Notes under the pieces: model-generated
Databases searched by the model: none
What the model was told of the DNA's origin: nothing
What the model saw: only the letters and a program-made list of their open reading frames with translations
DNA from: Berkiella_A sp963976875
Lineage (GTDB): Bacteria > Pseudomonadota > Gammaproteobacteria > Berkiellales > Berkiellaceae
NCBI GenBank assembly: GCA_963976875.1
Contig: CAXBML010000015.1
Location: 7,930 to 71,929, forward strand
Length of the DNA stretch: 64,000 nucleotides
Direction of reading: 5' to 3'
Program-made: the position numbers and the translations under genes
Shown: positions 45,926 through 55,590 of the stretch, piece after piece
Numbering within the stretch: the stretch's first letter is position 1
Layout of the letters: each line of letters starts with the position of its first letter

Positions 45926-46467
45926 TTTTGAACACCGAACACAAAGGATTGCTCTAATAAATAAAAGGTATTGGTCTTAAACACAAAATGTTTGATCACA
46001 CGCTTCATTGTGGATTGCGCCTGAGTAAATTGCCAATGATAATGCTGCTTAAAATATTGCTGGCTCAAAAACTTTTGATGAGAAACAACCTGTATAACAA
46101 AATCAAACCCTGGCCGAATATAATATAGCCTATGGTTAGAGTGTTTTTTTAATCGGCAAAATTTCTGAAGCTTTATGACAGTCAATAGCCAACACATTCG
46201 GCGTACAATATTCTGGTTGTGTGCGCAAAAAATAATTTGGCCGTCACGAGATAATAAATTCAAACATTCAATAACCAAAGATCTTTTGAAAGGATAAGAT
46301 AATACAACCAAATCAAATTTTTGATTTTGAATAGCATCTATATCTTGCGCATTGACAACCATCGTATCATTTAAAATTTTCTGATTAAAAACTGAATATG
46401 ATTGCTGAACATATAACTTGGTGCCGCAACTCAAAAAAGACAATAAGTCACCATCTCGCATTTTCAT
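45919..46467 (-). CDS. Hypothetical protein, remnant methyltransferase-like fold
   Basis: 182 residues, not securely recognised. The segment FDLVVLSYPFKRSLVIECLN followed by LLSRDGQIIFCAHNQN looks like strands beta4-beta5 of a Rossmann methyltransferase, but the SAM-binding glycine motif is absent. The rest is basic with several aromatic residues. It overlaps both neighbours by a few bases (ATGA-type), so it is translated as part of the operon and unlikely to be debris. It may be a degenerate methyltransferase working with the adjacent kinase-like protein. Confidence 0.6.
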   Translation of the reverse strand: MKMRDGDLLSFLSCGTKLYVQQSYSVFNQKILNDTMVVNAQDIDAIQNQKFDLVVLSYPFKRSLVIECLNLLSRDGQIIFCAHNQNIVRRMCWLLTVIKLQKFCRLKKHSNHRLYYIRPGFDFVIQVVSHQKFLSQQYFKQHYHWQFTQAQSTMKRVIKHFVFKTNTFYLLEQSFVFGVQKC

Positions 46468-47414
46468 GCAGTCGTCTCTATCTCAGTCTGTTTGTGCCTT
46501 TTAAACTGCCTGATTTTTGATAGTAATTTTTTACCTAATAAGGTTTTCATGATCATCATATAAATATTTTTATTCCAAGGCTTATAGCATAACGCTCTCA
46601 ACAGGTCTGGGCGCGCTTTTTTTACTTGTAATGTCCACAAGTAATTTTCCCCAAAAAATTTATAGGCCGTATAATAAGCATCTCGAATAATTTTTTTGTG
46701 ATACTTAAGGTCATGTTGATATAGTTGCTTGTTGATGGCAATAACGGCAAGTCTATTTTTACGCATTTTATCCAAATTATGACTCATATTATTAGCATGT
46801 CGCCGATAGAAAACTAAAGGTTCGTCAATGCTTGCCAATTCAGATTGAGAGGCAAATCGAGTCCACAGCTCCCAGTTTTCGCAAGCGGATAATCTTTCAT
46901 CAAAAAGACCTACCTTATCTAATATACTTTTACGAATCATTACGGAGGAAGCGACAATCGCGTTCCCTAAAATGATTTGGTCCAAACATTGACCTGTCAA
47001 GTCATCTGAGACGCCAATTAATTCTTGCTGTTGCCCCGTTTCGTTGATATAAAATCCATTGGTATAACATAAACCAATTTTATTATTTTTATCCAATAAT
47101 TGAACCTGCTTCATCAGCTTACTGGAGTGCCATAAATCATCACTATCAATAAAAGCAATATATTCTCCCTGAGCTATTTTTAAACCATCATTTTTTGCAG
47201 CCGTTTGACCCGCATTGTCTTTATGCAGTATTGAAATATTAGGTTTGCTTTGGGCATAATGCTCTAACATCTCAGCGGTATTATCTGTAGAACCATCGTT
47301 AATACAGTACAAATGAAAGTTAGTGAAATTTTGCTCATAAATACTTCTTAATGTTTTTTCTATGGTTTTCTCACAGTTATAACAAGGCATAATGATTGAA
47401 ACTAACGCTGTCAT
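46464..47414 (-). CDS. Family 2 glycosyltransferase
   Basis: 316 residues, GT-A fold. N-terminal VSIIMPCYNCEKTIEKTLRS, then INDGSTDNTAEM and the metal-binding IAFIDSDDLWHSSKL. The ENWELWTRFA block is common in bacterial GT2 enzymes. No membrane anchor. It adds one sugar during assembly of the lipid-linked repeat; donor and linkage unknown. Overlaps the flippase gene by four bases. Confidence 0.9.
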   Translation of the reverse strand: MTALVSIIMPCYNCEKTIEKTLRSIYEQNFTNFHLYCINDGSTDNTAEMLEHYAQSKPNISILHKDNAGQTAAKNDGLKIAQGEYIAFIDSDDLWHSSKLMKQVQLLDKNNKIGLCYTNGFYINETGQQQELIGVSDDLTGQCLDQIILGNAIVASSVMIRKSILDKVGLFDERLSACENWELWTRFASQSELASIDEPLVFYRRHANNMSHNLDKMRKNRLAVIAINKQLYQHDLKYHKKIIRDAYYTAYKFFGENYLWTLQVKKARPDLLRALCYKPWNKNIYMMIMKTLLGKKLLSKIRQFKRHKQTEIETTA

Positions 47415-48889
47415 ACTGAACCCTCACCTAATTTGTTACCCTTCAGTTTAAGACGCATTATACCCGCTATGATGTGGGTATAAATAGGATGTTTTAAAAT
47501 ACACAAATGACAAATCCATAGCCCAAGGCCACAAAGTACTGATAATGAAATTGTTTGCCAATCTGACCAGTGATAATTTTTTGCAAGCCACAAAAAGATT
47601 AAGCTCATTCCCCCTAAGGAGAGACTCAACAATATGCTGGAACGTATATGTTGATACCATTGAGTAAGATTTAATGGTAAAACTTTTTTTAGACCACAAT
47701 AAACATAAACCTGTGATATAAAATCTGCAACGACCAAACCAATCGCCGCATAAAATAAACCATAGAAACACCCGACACAAATAGCAAATACTTTTAAGCC
47801 CGATATAACTAACTGTATACGCAAATTGAGTCCAGTATGTCCCATAGCAACCAGTAAAGGATTCCTAAAAGCAAAGCTAGCTTCAAAAACAGCAGCAAGA
47901 CTAAGCACCTTGACTAATTGTATAGAAGCAATCCATTGAGAGCCATATAATAGCAAGACAATAGGCTCTGCTAATATCATTAAACAGATAAAAAATGGCC
48001 AAGCAAATGCGGTATATATCTCTATTGCTTTTAAATAATCCGGCAGGATATCACCATCCTCCCTATTTTTCATTGAGAAATATGGGAGGATAACGGGCCA
48101 AACACTTGCGGAAACAAATATTTTAAATAAACTCACGCACCCTTGTGCACGACTAAATATCCCCACTGATTCCATATTCAGTAACTTTCCGATAAATAAA
48201 TCTGGCGCGCCTTCTGCAGTATTTTCCGCAATATTAGCGGATGTAATGTTAATACCAAATTTGAAAACATCCTTCATGCCTGATAGGCTCGGCCAATACC
48301 AATAACGTCTGCCACATGCGACTATGCAACCCAAAATAGTCGCAACTACACCAGCAAGCTGCCCCCAAACTAAGGACATAAAACTATAACCCATATAACA
48401 AAGCGTTAAAGTTACAATAAATAAGCTGGTATAAGAAAATACATTGATTTTGGCTAAAGTTTTGAAATGCATATCACGTCGCAATAAAGCAATACGCACA
48501 GAGCCAAATGGCGCTAGAAGAAAAATGATAGTTAAAACCGTGAGTGCATCATTTAAACGAGGCTCATCATAAAACTGTGCAAACTGACTTTTACAAACAA
48601 ATAAAATCAACCATAAAGACCATGCGATAAAAAACATTGTGGCAAAAGCCGCTCGTATTTTTTGCTCATTTAATTCTTTTTGTTGAATCAAATATTGCGC
48701 AACACCAAAATCTCTTAATACATGGCCTATACTTATTAACACAAAGGCAACAGAGTAAATGCCGATCTCTTCAGGCGATAGCAACCTGGCAACAATAATT
48801 GTAGATATAAACCTTAGAATATAACCAATATATTTGTCTAAAAATGAATAGGTTAAAGAAGATTTTAATTTGACTGCTAAATCACTCAA
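47411..48889 (-). CDS. Polysaccharide flippase (Wzx-like, MOP superfamily)
   Basis: 492 residues with about twelve to fourteen hydrophobic segments. The start SLTYSFLDKYIGYILRFIST and the block LLSPEEIGIYSVAFVLISIG are typical of the Polysacc_synt_3 flippases. It would move the undecaprenyl-linked repeat across the inner membrane to the ligase at 43746. Located between the GT2 gene and the PaaK-like gene. Confidence 0.9.
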   Translation of the reverse strand: MSDLAVKLKSSLTYSFLDKYIGYILRFISTIIVARLLSPEEIGIYSVAFVLISIGHVLRDFGVAQYLIQQKELNEQKIRAAFATMFFIAWSLWLILFVCKSQFAQFYDEPRLNDALTVLTIIFLLAPFGSVRIALLRRDMHFKTLAKINVFSYTSLFIVTLTLCYMGYSFMSLVWGQLAGVVATILGCIVACGRRYWYWPSLSGMKDVFKFGINITSANIAENTAEGAPDLFIGKLLNMESVGIFSRAQGCVSLFKIFVSASVWPVILPYFSMKNREDGDILPDYLKAIEIYTAFAWPFFICLMILAEPIVLLLYGSQWIASIQLVKVLSLAAVFEASFAFRNPLLVAMGHTGLNLRIQLVISGLKVFAICVGCFYGLFYAAIGLVVADFISQVYVYCGLKKVLPLNLTQWYQHIRSSILLSLSLGGMSLIFLWLAKNYHWSDWQTISLSVLCGLGLWICHLCILKHPIYTHIIAGIMRLKLKGNKLGEGSV

Positions 48890-48901
48890 ACGAACTTTCC
48901 C

Positions 48902-50251
48902 TTATTGTGAAACTTCACTGATAACAAATTTGAATTTTCCTGACATCTCGGGTTGAATATTTTTAACATAGATAATATCTAATTGTGTATTGGGTCCTAA
49001 TAGCTCTCTGAACGCTGATTGTAAATTTTGTGTTTCATCTGGCTTCAATTCATGACCTTGCACCTTTAATAAAGCATGCTCTTTACTTTTTTGTATAAAT
49101 TGAAACCTTTCTATTCCTTGACAGCTTGTAATCGGCCTAACTATCTCTGCTCGATGTACGACTGCACCATTGTGGGTGTAAATCAAATCACTGCTTCGAC
49201 CAATAAGGTTTTTTAGAATCGGTAAACCTCTTTTGCAAGCGCAAGGCGTCATGTCGATAGAGCCAATATCACCTGTTCGATATCGAATGAAAGGGAAACC
49301 ATAGCTACGAAGATGTGTAACCACAATTTCTCCTGATTCTCCAGGCTTAACTGCCTGACCTTGCTCATCAAGAATTTCTACGACAATATCCTCAGCTGTA
49401 ATATGCATATTCCCCTTTGGACATTGGTGTGCAATGAAGCCAGCATCTCGACCACCATACCCATTGGCCACAGGGCACCCAAAAGTTGACTCAATTATAT
49501 CCTTTTGATTTTCATCTAAGACTTCAGAGGTAACAAAAGCAACTTTGATCCCTAAATCATCACATACTTGATCTGTTTGTTTGGCGTAGGCTGCTACGTA
49601 ACACAATATAGATGGATATCCAAAAATCATTTTGGGTTTAAATGTTTTTATTTTTTTTATAATTTTATTTATTTTGTTGTTATCTAAATCTTTGGCAGGG
49701 ACTAAGTCAGTACGAAATATATAGTCTCGAATCTTTCGAATATAACTTTGCTTCCCGCATTCTATCCCCGAGCCCCAAATAACTAATTCTCTATCGCCAA
49801 TGTCAACACCCCACCACTGCGTTGCTCGCCATTTTGCTGCGACATCGTGTGCAACCCGTGTTTTACTCACATAAAATTGCAATGGTTCACCAGAAGAACC
49901 CCCGGTTTGGTATTGTCTTAATTTGCCGGCGTGACTATATTTTATAATGCCCCGGTTTCTTTTTATAATATCTTTGGTTAACAATGGAAACTGAGCAATA
50001 TCATTGATAGACCGCACGCCATCGGGATTTATCTTATATTCGTTAAATAAAGCACGGTAAAAAGGGGAATGTTTATAAGCATCCTGTAGTAGTTTAGTCA
50101 AATCACTATTTTGTCTGCTTTGAATAGTTAAAGCCGACTCCCATTGTGACTTTTCTAAATATTTTTTCCATCGAAGCGTACGATGTTGCTTAAGCATTTC
50201 ATGCATAGGGAAAATTAATCGACTCACCACTTTTGTATATATTTCACCCAT
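48902..50251 (-). CDS. PaaK/CapK-like adenylate-forming enzyme
   Basis: 449 residues related to phenylacetate-CoA ligase and the capsule protein CapK. The ATP motif is QTGGSSGEPLQFYVSK (about residues 115-130), then FVTSEVLDENQ, NGYGGRDAGFIAHQCP and the YRTGDIGSID adenylation motif. In polysaccharide loci such proteins are thought to activate an acyl group for transfer to sugar. Overlaps the downstream partner gene start by eight bases. Confidence 0.87.
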   Translation of the reverse strand: MGEIYTKVVSRLIFPMHEMLKQHRTLRWKKYLEKSQWESALTIQSRQNSDLTKLLQDAYKHSPFYRALFNEYKINPDGVRSINDIAQFPLLTKDIIKRNRGIIKYSHAGKLRQYQTGGSSGEPLQFYVSKTRVAHDVAAKWRATQWWGVDIGDRELVIWGSGIECGKQSYIRKIRDYIFRTDLVPAKDLDNNKINKIIKKIKTFKPKMIFGYPSILCYVAAYAKQTDQVCDDLGIKVAFVTSEVLDENQKDIIESTFGCPVANGYGGRDAGFIAHQCPKGNMHITAEDIVVEILDEQGQAVKPGESGEIVVTHLRSYGFPFIRYRTGDIGSIDMTPCACKRGLPILKNLIGRSSDLIYTHNGAVVHRAEIVRPITSCQGIERFQFIQKSKEHALLKVQGHELKPDETQNLQSAFRELLGPNTQLDIIYVKNIQPEMSGKFKFVISEVSQ

Positions 50252-51353
50252 GTGAAGTCTCCCGATTGCAACCTAGAGCATAATATTGTTTCCATTGTGG
50301 TCCGATATTAGCCCAGGTATATTGTTTTGCGCTCTTTAAACCATTTTCACTTAAACGCGCTCTAAGAACAGAGTCTTGTATCACTTGCATGAGCGCGATT
50401 TTAATCGCTTTAGCATTTTGAGGCTCGACTAATATCGCCGTTTTCATGTGTTCAACCATATAAGGGATACCACCAACGCGCGTTGAGATAATAGGCACCC
50501 CATATGACAATGCTTCTAATAAAGCATTAGGCATATTATCAACCGTACTGGCATTAATCATAATATCGGCATTGTGGTAGAGTGCTTGCATTTGCGTTCT
50601 ATTCAAACGACCACAAAAAACAATCTTATCCGATAAGCCCAAATTTTTTGCTTGGGCTTCCAACATTTTCAAACAGGGACCACTACCCGCAATCTTCAGA
50701 ATAAAATTAGAGTAATCTTCTTGAAGTAATTTCATCGCATCAATAATGGTATGGATCCCATAAATCTCTTCTAAATTACGGGTGACAACGAAAATGAAAG
50801 GTTCCCCTTGCAAATTGGATTTATTTTTTTGGATTATGGGGGACTGAGCGATGATGTTGGGGACGACATCGGCTTTAAAATTATATTTTTCAAATATTTG
50901 TTGTAGGTATACTGAAGGTACTATAATTGTATCGGCTCGCCTCAAAACAGGGAAAATAAATTTAGCTTGTCGCTTGAAAAATTTATCGGCACCACCACCT
51001 CTATAGTTAATGATTACCTTACATTTTCTCAATTGACCAATGATTATTGCTGGAGCAGAGAATAGATGCCATGACCACCCCGAGTTGGCTAAAATATGGA
51101 GGACAGGACGAGTCTTTGTTGCTTGCCATAAATACTTAATGTAAACACATAAACGTAAAAAGGCTCTCAGACCTCTGCAATGATTTAAAAACTTGGGCTT
51201 AAGAGGGAAATTAACCGCGAGGTAGTCCACCTCAATATCGTCAGATTGCAATAATTTTTTTAATAATTGTCCTTGCAATGCCATTCCGCCATTAGGTGGT
51301 GCCACTGGACCGATAATGCATACTTTTACTGGTATTTTACTCATTTCAAGCAA
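50244..51353 (-). CDS. Family 4 (GT-B) glycosyltransferase
   Basis: 369 residues. N-terminal VCIIGPVAPPNGGMALQGQL, a UDP/GDP-binding C-terminal half with VFCGRLNRTQMQALYHNADI and the E-x7-E motif in NALLEALSYGVPIIST. Soluble or peripherally membrane-bound. Its acceptor is unknown. It overlaps the GT at 51341 by 13 bases. Confidence 0.9.
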   Translation of the reverse strand: MLEMSKIPVKVCIIGPVAPPNGGMALQGQLLKKLLQSDDIEVDYLAVNFPLKPKFLNHCRGLRAFLRLCVYIKYLWQATKTRPVLHILANSGWSWHLFSAPAIIIGQLRKCKVIINYRGGGADKFFKRQAKFIFPVLRRADTIIVPSVYLQQIFEKYNFKADVVPNIIAQSPIIQKNKSNLQGEPFIFVVTRNLEEIYGIHTIIDAMKLLQEDYSNFILKIAGSGPCLKMLEAQAKNLGLSDKIVFCGRLNRTQMQALYHNADIMINASTVDNMPNALLEALSYGVPIISTRVGGIPYMVEHMKTAILVEPQNAKAIKIALMQVIQDSVLRARLSENGLKSAKQYTWANIGPQWKQYYALGCNRETSHG

Positions 51354-52555
51354 TCACTATACACGGCTTGATACTTTGCAACACTATTTGGCCAGTTTCT
51401 TTCAGACTCTACATAGCGCCGCCCTTTTTCAATTAAGTTCTCCCGCGTCTCTTTATTTTGACTGGTTAATATTTTTAGAGTTAAATCATCAATACTTTCT
51501 GCTTCAAATAATAAACCATTGGATCCATTTTCAATCAGCTCCTTATGGCCCCCCACATCAGAGGCAATCACACACTTCCCCATAGCCATGGCTTCTAAAG
51601 GTTTTAATGGTGTCACCAGGTCAGTCAATCTTAACTTTTTTCTTGGGTAAACTAAAACATTTAACAATTGATAAAATTTTTGAACCTGCTCATGAGGCAC
51701 CCGTCCGGTGAATATAATATCTTCACGACAAATTGAATTTTCTTTTAGTGCTTTCCAAAATTGAAACTGCGGACCACCCCCCACAATAAGCAGCTTGGCA
51801 TTAGGAATATTTTTTTTGACTTCCGGAAATGCTTTGATTAATGTATCTAAGCCCTCATAAGAATATAAAGAGCCGATAAATCCAATAATAAACTTATTCT
51901 TGAGATCATATTTTTCGAGTATAGATTCATCTTGCGCCATACCCAGAGCAATATGTGAAAACTGACTTAAATCGACTGCATTTGGAATAACTGTAATTTT
52001 TTCTGCTGGAATACCACGACTAATCAAATCCAACTTCAATCCCTCGCATATTGTTGTCACACTTGTCGCAGCTAAGCTGATTTTAGTTTCTAATGCCTTA
52101 ATCAACTTATAGCGCAAACTATCATGTTGATGTGTACCATGATCGACTGCTGCATCTTCCCAAAATGCTCTTATTTCATACACTAAAGGAATGCTGAATT
52201 TTTTAGCAACGGGTAACGCAGCCCATGCGGTCAGTAACGGTGAGTGGGAATGAATAATATCGGGTTGCCATTTTTTTAACACCTCTTTCAGTCGTTGGCG
52301 TAAGGTATAGACCGTATAGTATTGGTTCAAAAGCGGGACCGATTTTAAAATGTTTTTTTTATCCTCAACTCTATAAAAAGTAATATCATCAATGACTTCT
52401 TGTTCAGATGAAGAACGACCGTGACGCTCGCTTGTCAAAGCTTTGACCTGATACCCCATTTTCATTTGATGGAGCATAATCGCCCGACTCCGAAATGTAT
52501 AACCGCTTTGTAAGGGGATAGAGTGATCAAAGAGATGCAATACTTTGAGTGACAT
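51341..52555 (-). CDS. Exosortase A-associated family 4 glycosyltransferase (Daro_2409-like)
   Basis: 404 residues. The N-terminus LKVLHLFDHSIPLQSGYTFR is the signature of the exosortase A-associated glycosyltransferase of this name (TIGR04063 type). GT-B C-terminal blocks GFIGSLYSYEGLDTLIKAF and PLEAMAMGKCVIASDVGG follow. It overlaps the amidotransferase gene by 29 bases. Presence of this family is one of the arguments for an XrtA locus. Confidence 0.9.
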   Translation of the reverse strand: MSLKVLHLFDHSIPLQSGYTFRSRAIMLHQMKMGYQVKALTSERHGRSSSEQEVIDDITFYRVEDKKNILKSVPLLNQYYTVYTLRQRLKEVLKKWQPDIIHSHSPLLTAWAALPVAKKFSIPLVYEIRAFWEDAAVDHGTHQHDSLRYKLIKALETKISLAATSVTTICEGLKLDLISRGIPAEKITVIPNAVDLSQFSHIALGMAQDESILEKYDLKNKFIIGFIGSLYSYEGLDTLIKAFPEVKKNIPNAKLLIVGGGPQFQFWKALKENSICREDIIFTGRVPHEQVQKFYQLLNVLVYPRKKLRLTDLVTPLKPLEAMAMGKCVIASDVGGHKELIENGSNGLLFEAESIDDLTLKILTSQNKETRENLIEKGRRYVESERNWPNSVAKYQAVYSDCLK

Positions 52556-54455
52556 GATAATTCCTTCTAATGTCTATATGCTTTTTATAAAAGTTCTCAA
52601 ATACCAACAAGCTCCAAATCATCGCACTATGATCGTGTGTTGAAGCAAGATGCTGATCAACCAATTTGCTAATCAGTTTTGGATTGAAAATACCAGATTG
52701 TTGTAGCGTCGGGCTGGATTTTAAGTTTATCATCCTTTGCTTTAGAGCCCCTTTAAACCATTTATTCAGTGGTACGGCAAACCCTTGTTTTCGTCGGTAA
52801 ATGACTTCAGAGGGTACTCTTTGAGCCGTTGCTTTTTTGAATATGTATTTCCCTTCTTGACCTTTTAGCTTCATATCATCTGTTAAAGTCGCTGCCCATT
52901 CCACCCATTGTGCATCCAATAATGGTACTCGGACTTCCAGACTGTGAGCCATACTGGCTCTATCCACTTTCGTTAAAATATCACCTGGTAAATAGGTTTT
53001 AAGATCTAAATATTGCACAAAACTTAACCCAGGGGGCCCAGAGTAATTGTTCATATGATGCTCAAAGATATGTATCGGATGTGTCCCTTTTATTTTATTG
53101 AGAAAATCATGACTGAATAAACGAGAACGATAGTGATCCTTAAATAATGCGATACTATTGAAATACCCATTCACGGTATCCCGAGCCATTGCTTGAAAAG
53201 TTGACTTGGCTCTCAAAAAGCGTGGGGCCCAATCTAATTTTGGGTATGAGCTCGCCAGAAGGTTAAATATAGGCGTCCGTATGAAACTGGGTAACATATT
53301 TCTAAAGTATTCTTCGCGAATATGACCTCGATAACGTCTATATCCCGCTATGGTTTCATCTCCACCATCTCCGGATAATGCAACTTTGACTTGTTGTCTC
53401 GCTAATTGGCAGACTCTATATGTTGGGATAGCGGAACTATCTGCAAAAGGCTCTCCATATAAATCAAACAAACTATCTAAAATATCAATATCAACGGGTT
53501 CTACACGAAAATCACTATGATTCGTCTTCAAATGCTCCGCTACTTTCAATGCATATTCTGCCTCATTAAATGATTTTTCTGAAAATGCCACAGAGCAGGT
53601 TTTAACGTTTGAGTTGACTTTTGCCATAGAGGATACAACGGCACTTGAGTCTACCCCCCCCGACAAAAAGGCACCCAATGGCACGTCTGAAATTAAATGG
53701 CTTTGAACGGCACTGTCTAAATTTTCTAAACATTGATCTAGAGCTTGCTGCTCAGTTCGTTCTACAGGATCAAATTCCACATCCCAATAACGTTGTGGAA
53801 GGCGAGGTTGATGTCCCCATTTTACCGTTAAGAAATGCCCTGGCGGTAATTTAAACACATTTCTATAGATTGTTTTAGGCTCGGGTACATAACCAAATGC
53901 GAAGTACTCATCTATGGCATTTGGACATAGTAAATTCTCAAATTCGGGATGTATGATTAAAGATTTTAACTCTGAGGCAAAAATAAATTCACCATTTTTT
54001 AGATAGGCGTAATATAGCGGTTTGATACCCAAGCGATCTCGTGCAATAAAGACACTATTATTCATTTTATCCCAAATAGCGAAGGCAAACATCCCTTGTA
54101 GATGGTGGACACATTCTTCCCCCCATAAATGATAAGCGTGCAATATCACTTCCGTATCAGTTTCAGTTTTAAATTTATAGCCTTTACCAATCAACAACTT
54201 TTTTAAAATAGGAAAGTTATAAATTTCACCATTAAATATAATAACCAATGATTCATCTTCATTTGTAATGGGTTGTCGACCACTTTCTAGATCAATTATG
54301 GATAATCGTCTATGCGCCAAACCTATGCCCGGCTGAGTGAAAAAACCACTGTCATCCGGCCCCCGATGCGTTAATGCATTATTCATATAAGTCAATAAAT
54401 CGAGATTAATATACCGATTCGCATGATAATCAAAAATTCCAGCTATGCCACACAT
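52527..54455 (-). CDS. XrtA/PEP-CTERM system amidotransferase (AsnB-like)
   Basis: 642 residues. Class II glutamine amidotransferase domain starting MCGIAGIFDY, with the nucleophile Cys2 present, then ALTHRGPDDSGFF and IFNGEIYN. The synthetase domain has LGAFLSGGVDSSAV and ALSGDGGDETIAGYRRY. Length and order match the exosortase A system amidotransferase 1 family. It probably amidates a sugar carboxylate of the exopolysaccharide. The upstream gene at 29793 is a paralogue without Cys2. Overlaps the glycosyltransferase at 54443 by 13 bases. Confidence 0.92.
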   Translation of the reverse strand: MCGIAGIFDYHANRYINLDLLTYMNNALTHRGPDDSGFFTQPGIGLAHRRLSIIDLESGRQPITNEDESLVIIFNGEIYNFPILKKLLIGKGYKFKTETDTEVILHAYHLWGEECVHHLQGMFAFAIWDKMNNSVFIARDRLGIKPLYYAYLKNGEFIFASELKSLIIHPEFENLLCPNAIDEYFAFGYVPEPKTIYRNVFKLPPGHFLTVKWGHQPRLPQRYWDVEFDPVERTEQQALDQCLENLDSAVQSHLISDVPLGAFLSGGVDSSAVVSSMAKVNSNVKTCSVAFSEKSFNEAEYALKVAEHLKTNHSDFRVEPVDIDILDSLFDLYGEPFADSSAIPTYRVCQLARQQVKVALSGDGGDETIAGYRRYRGHIREEYFRNMLPSFIRTPIFNLLASSYPKLDWAPRFLRAKSTFQAMARDTVNGYFNSIALFKDHYRSRLFSHDFLNKIKGTHPIHIFEHHMNNYSGPPGLSFVQYLDLKTYLPGDILTKVDRASMAHSLEVRVPLLDAQWVEWAATLTDDMKLKGQEGKYIFKKATAQRVPSEVIYRRKQGFAVPLNKWFKGALKQRMINLKSSPTLQQSGIFNPKLISKLVDQHLASTHDHSAMIWSLLVFENFYKKHIDIRRNYHVTQSIASL

Positions 54456-55585
54456 TTATGCATTTTATCCTTGATAAGCTGTTGATAAGTTGACTGATAT
54501 TGTAAAACCATTCTGTCTAAAGAAAACTGTTGTTCTACCCGTTTTCGGCTATTCATGCCATGTTCCAGCCGCATATTTTCATCCAAAAAATATTTTCCTA
54601 ATGCCTGTGCTAAAGCGACTGAATTCTTTGATTCAAATAAAAAACCTGTTCTTTGATCAATCACAAGCTCCGGGTTGCCACCAACATTAGAAGCGACTAT
54701 AGGCAATCCGCAACTCATGGCTTCTAAAATAGTATTAGAAACCCCTTCAATGACAGAGGGTAAAACAAATATATCGCTTTCCAGCAGCAATTCAGCAACA
54801 TCATTTCTATTACCTAAAAAATTAATATATTCATCAACACCTAATCGTTTAGCTTGTTGTTGCAAATTTTCTTTTTCGGCACCATCACCAATAATTTGAA
54901 TTTGAAAATTATCACAACCTGTTTGAATTAAGTGCAATGCAGCCTCGATCAGAGATTGAAAGTTTTTGACAGCTTGTAACCGACCCACAGCTATAATATT
55001 GATAGGGTGTGATTGTTCTGGTTTAAATGGGGCTGACTGAGTCTTATCTTTTGATGAGAATTTTAGGGAATCCACTCCATTATATATTTGCACAACACGA
55101 TCCGGTGAAATACTAATTTTTTCAATCAAATAACCTTCTAGCTCTTTAGATAAGGCAATATATTTTTGCACAAATGGACTGGCAACTTTTCGAATCAACT
55201 GATTCTTCTTATTATCACCATCTACATCATTTGGTTCTCGACCATGTTCGCTATGGACTCGTACTGGCACACCCGCAAACCAAGCAACGATCTGGCATTC
55301 TAGAGCAGATAAGTTTCGAGTATGTACAATGTCAGGTTTCACTGCTTTAATGATGTTTAGTATTTTACGAAAGTATAATAATAATGGACCAGGCTCTTTA
55401 TTTAAATCAATTATTTCACAATTAGGATGTATTATCCGGTTTTTAAAATTGGTAGAGTAGCTCAGGCTCAAAATGGCATGATCAAATTGATCTGATGGCA
55501 AATGATTGATCAAATTCACCAGCCCGTTCTCTAAGCCCCCGGTGCTTAGCTGATAAATAATATGTAATACTTTTATTTTTTTCAT
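54443..55585 (-). CDS. XrtA/PEP-CTERM system glycosyltransferase (TIGR03088 type)
   Basis: 380 residues. N-terminal VLHIIYQLSTGGLENGLVNL is characteristic of the EpsH/XrtA-associated sugar transferase. HSEHGREPNDVDG and the late FVLPSVIEGVSNTILEAMSC follow. GT-B fold. Its start is six bases before the end of the exosortase gene. Confidence 0.92.
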   Translation of the reverse strand: MKKIKVLHIIYQLSTGGLENGLVNLINHLPSDQFDHAILSLSYSTNFKNRIIHPNCEIIDLNKEPGPLLLYFRKILNIIKAVKPDIVHTRNLSALECQIVAWFAGVPVRVHSEHGREPNDVDGDNKKNQLIRKVASPFVQKYIALSKELEGYLIEKISISPDRVVQIYNGVDSLKFSSKDKTQSAPFKPEQSHPINIIAVGRLQAVKNFQSLIEAALHLIQTGCDNFQIQIIGDGAEKENLQQQAKRLGVDEYINFLGNRNDVAELLLESDIFVLPSVIEGVSNTILEAMSCGLPIVASNVGGNPELVIDQRTGFLFESKNSVALAQALGKYFLDENMRLEHGMNSRKRVEQQFSLDRMVLQYQSTYQQLIKDKMHKCVA

Positions 55586-55590
55586 GTTAA

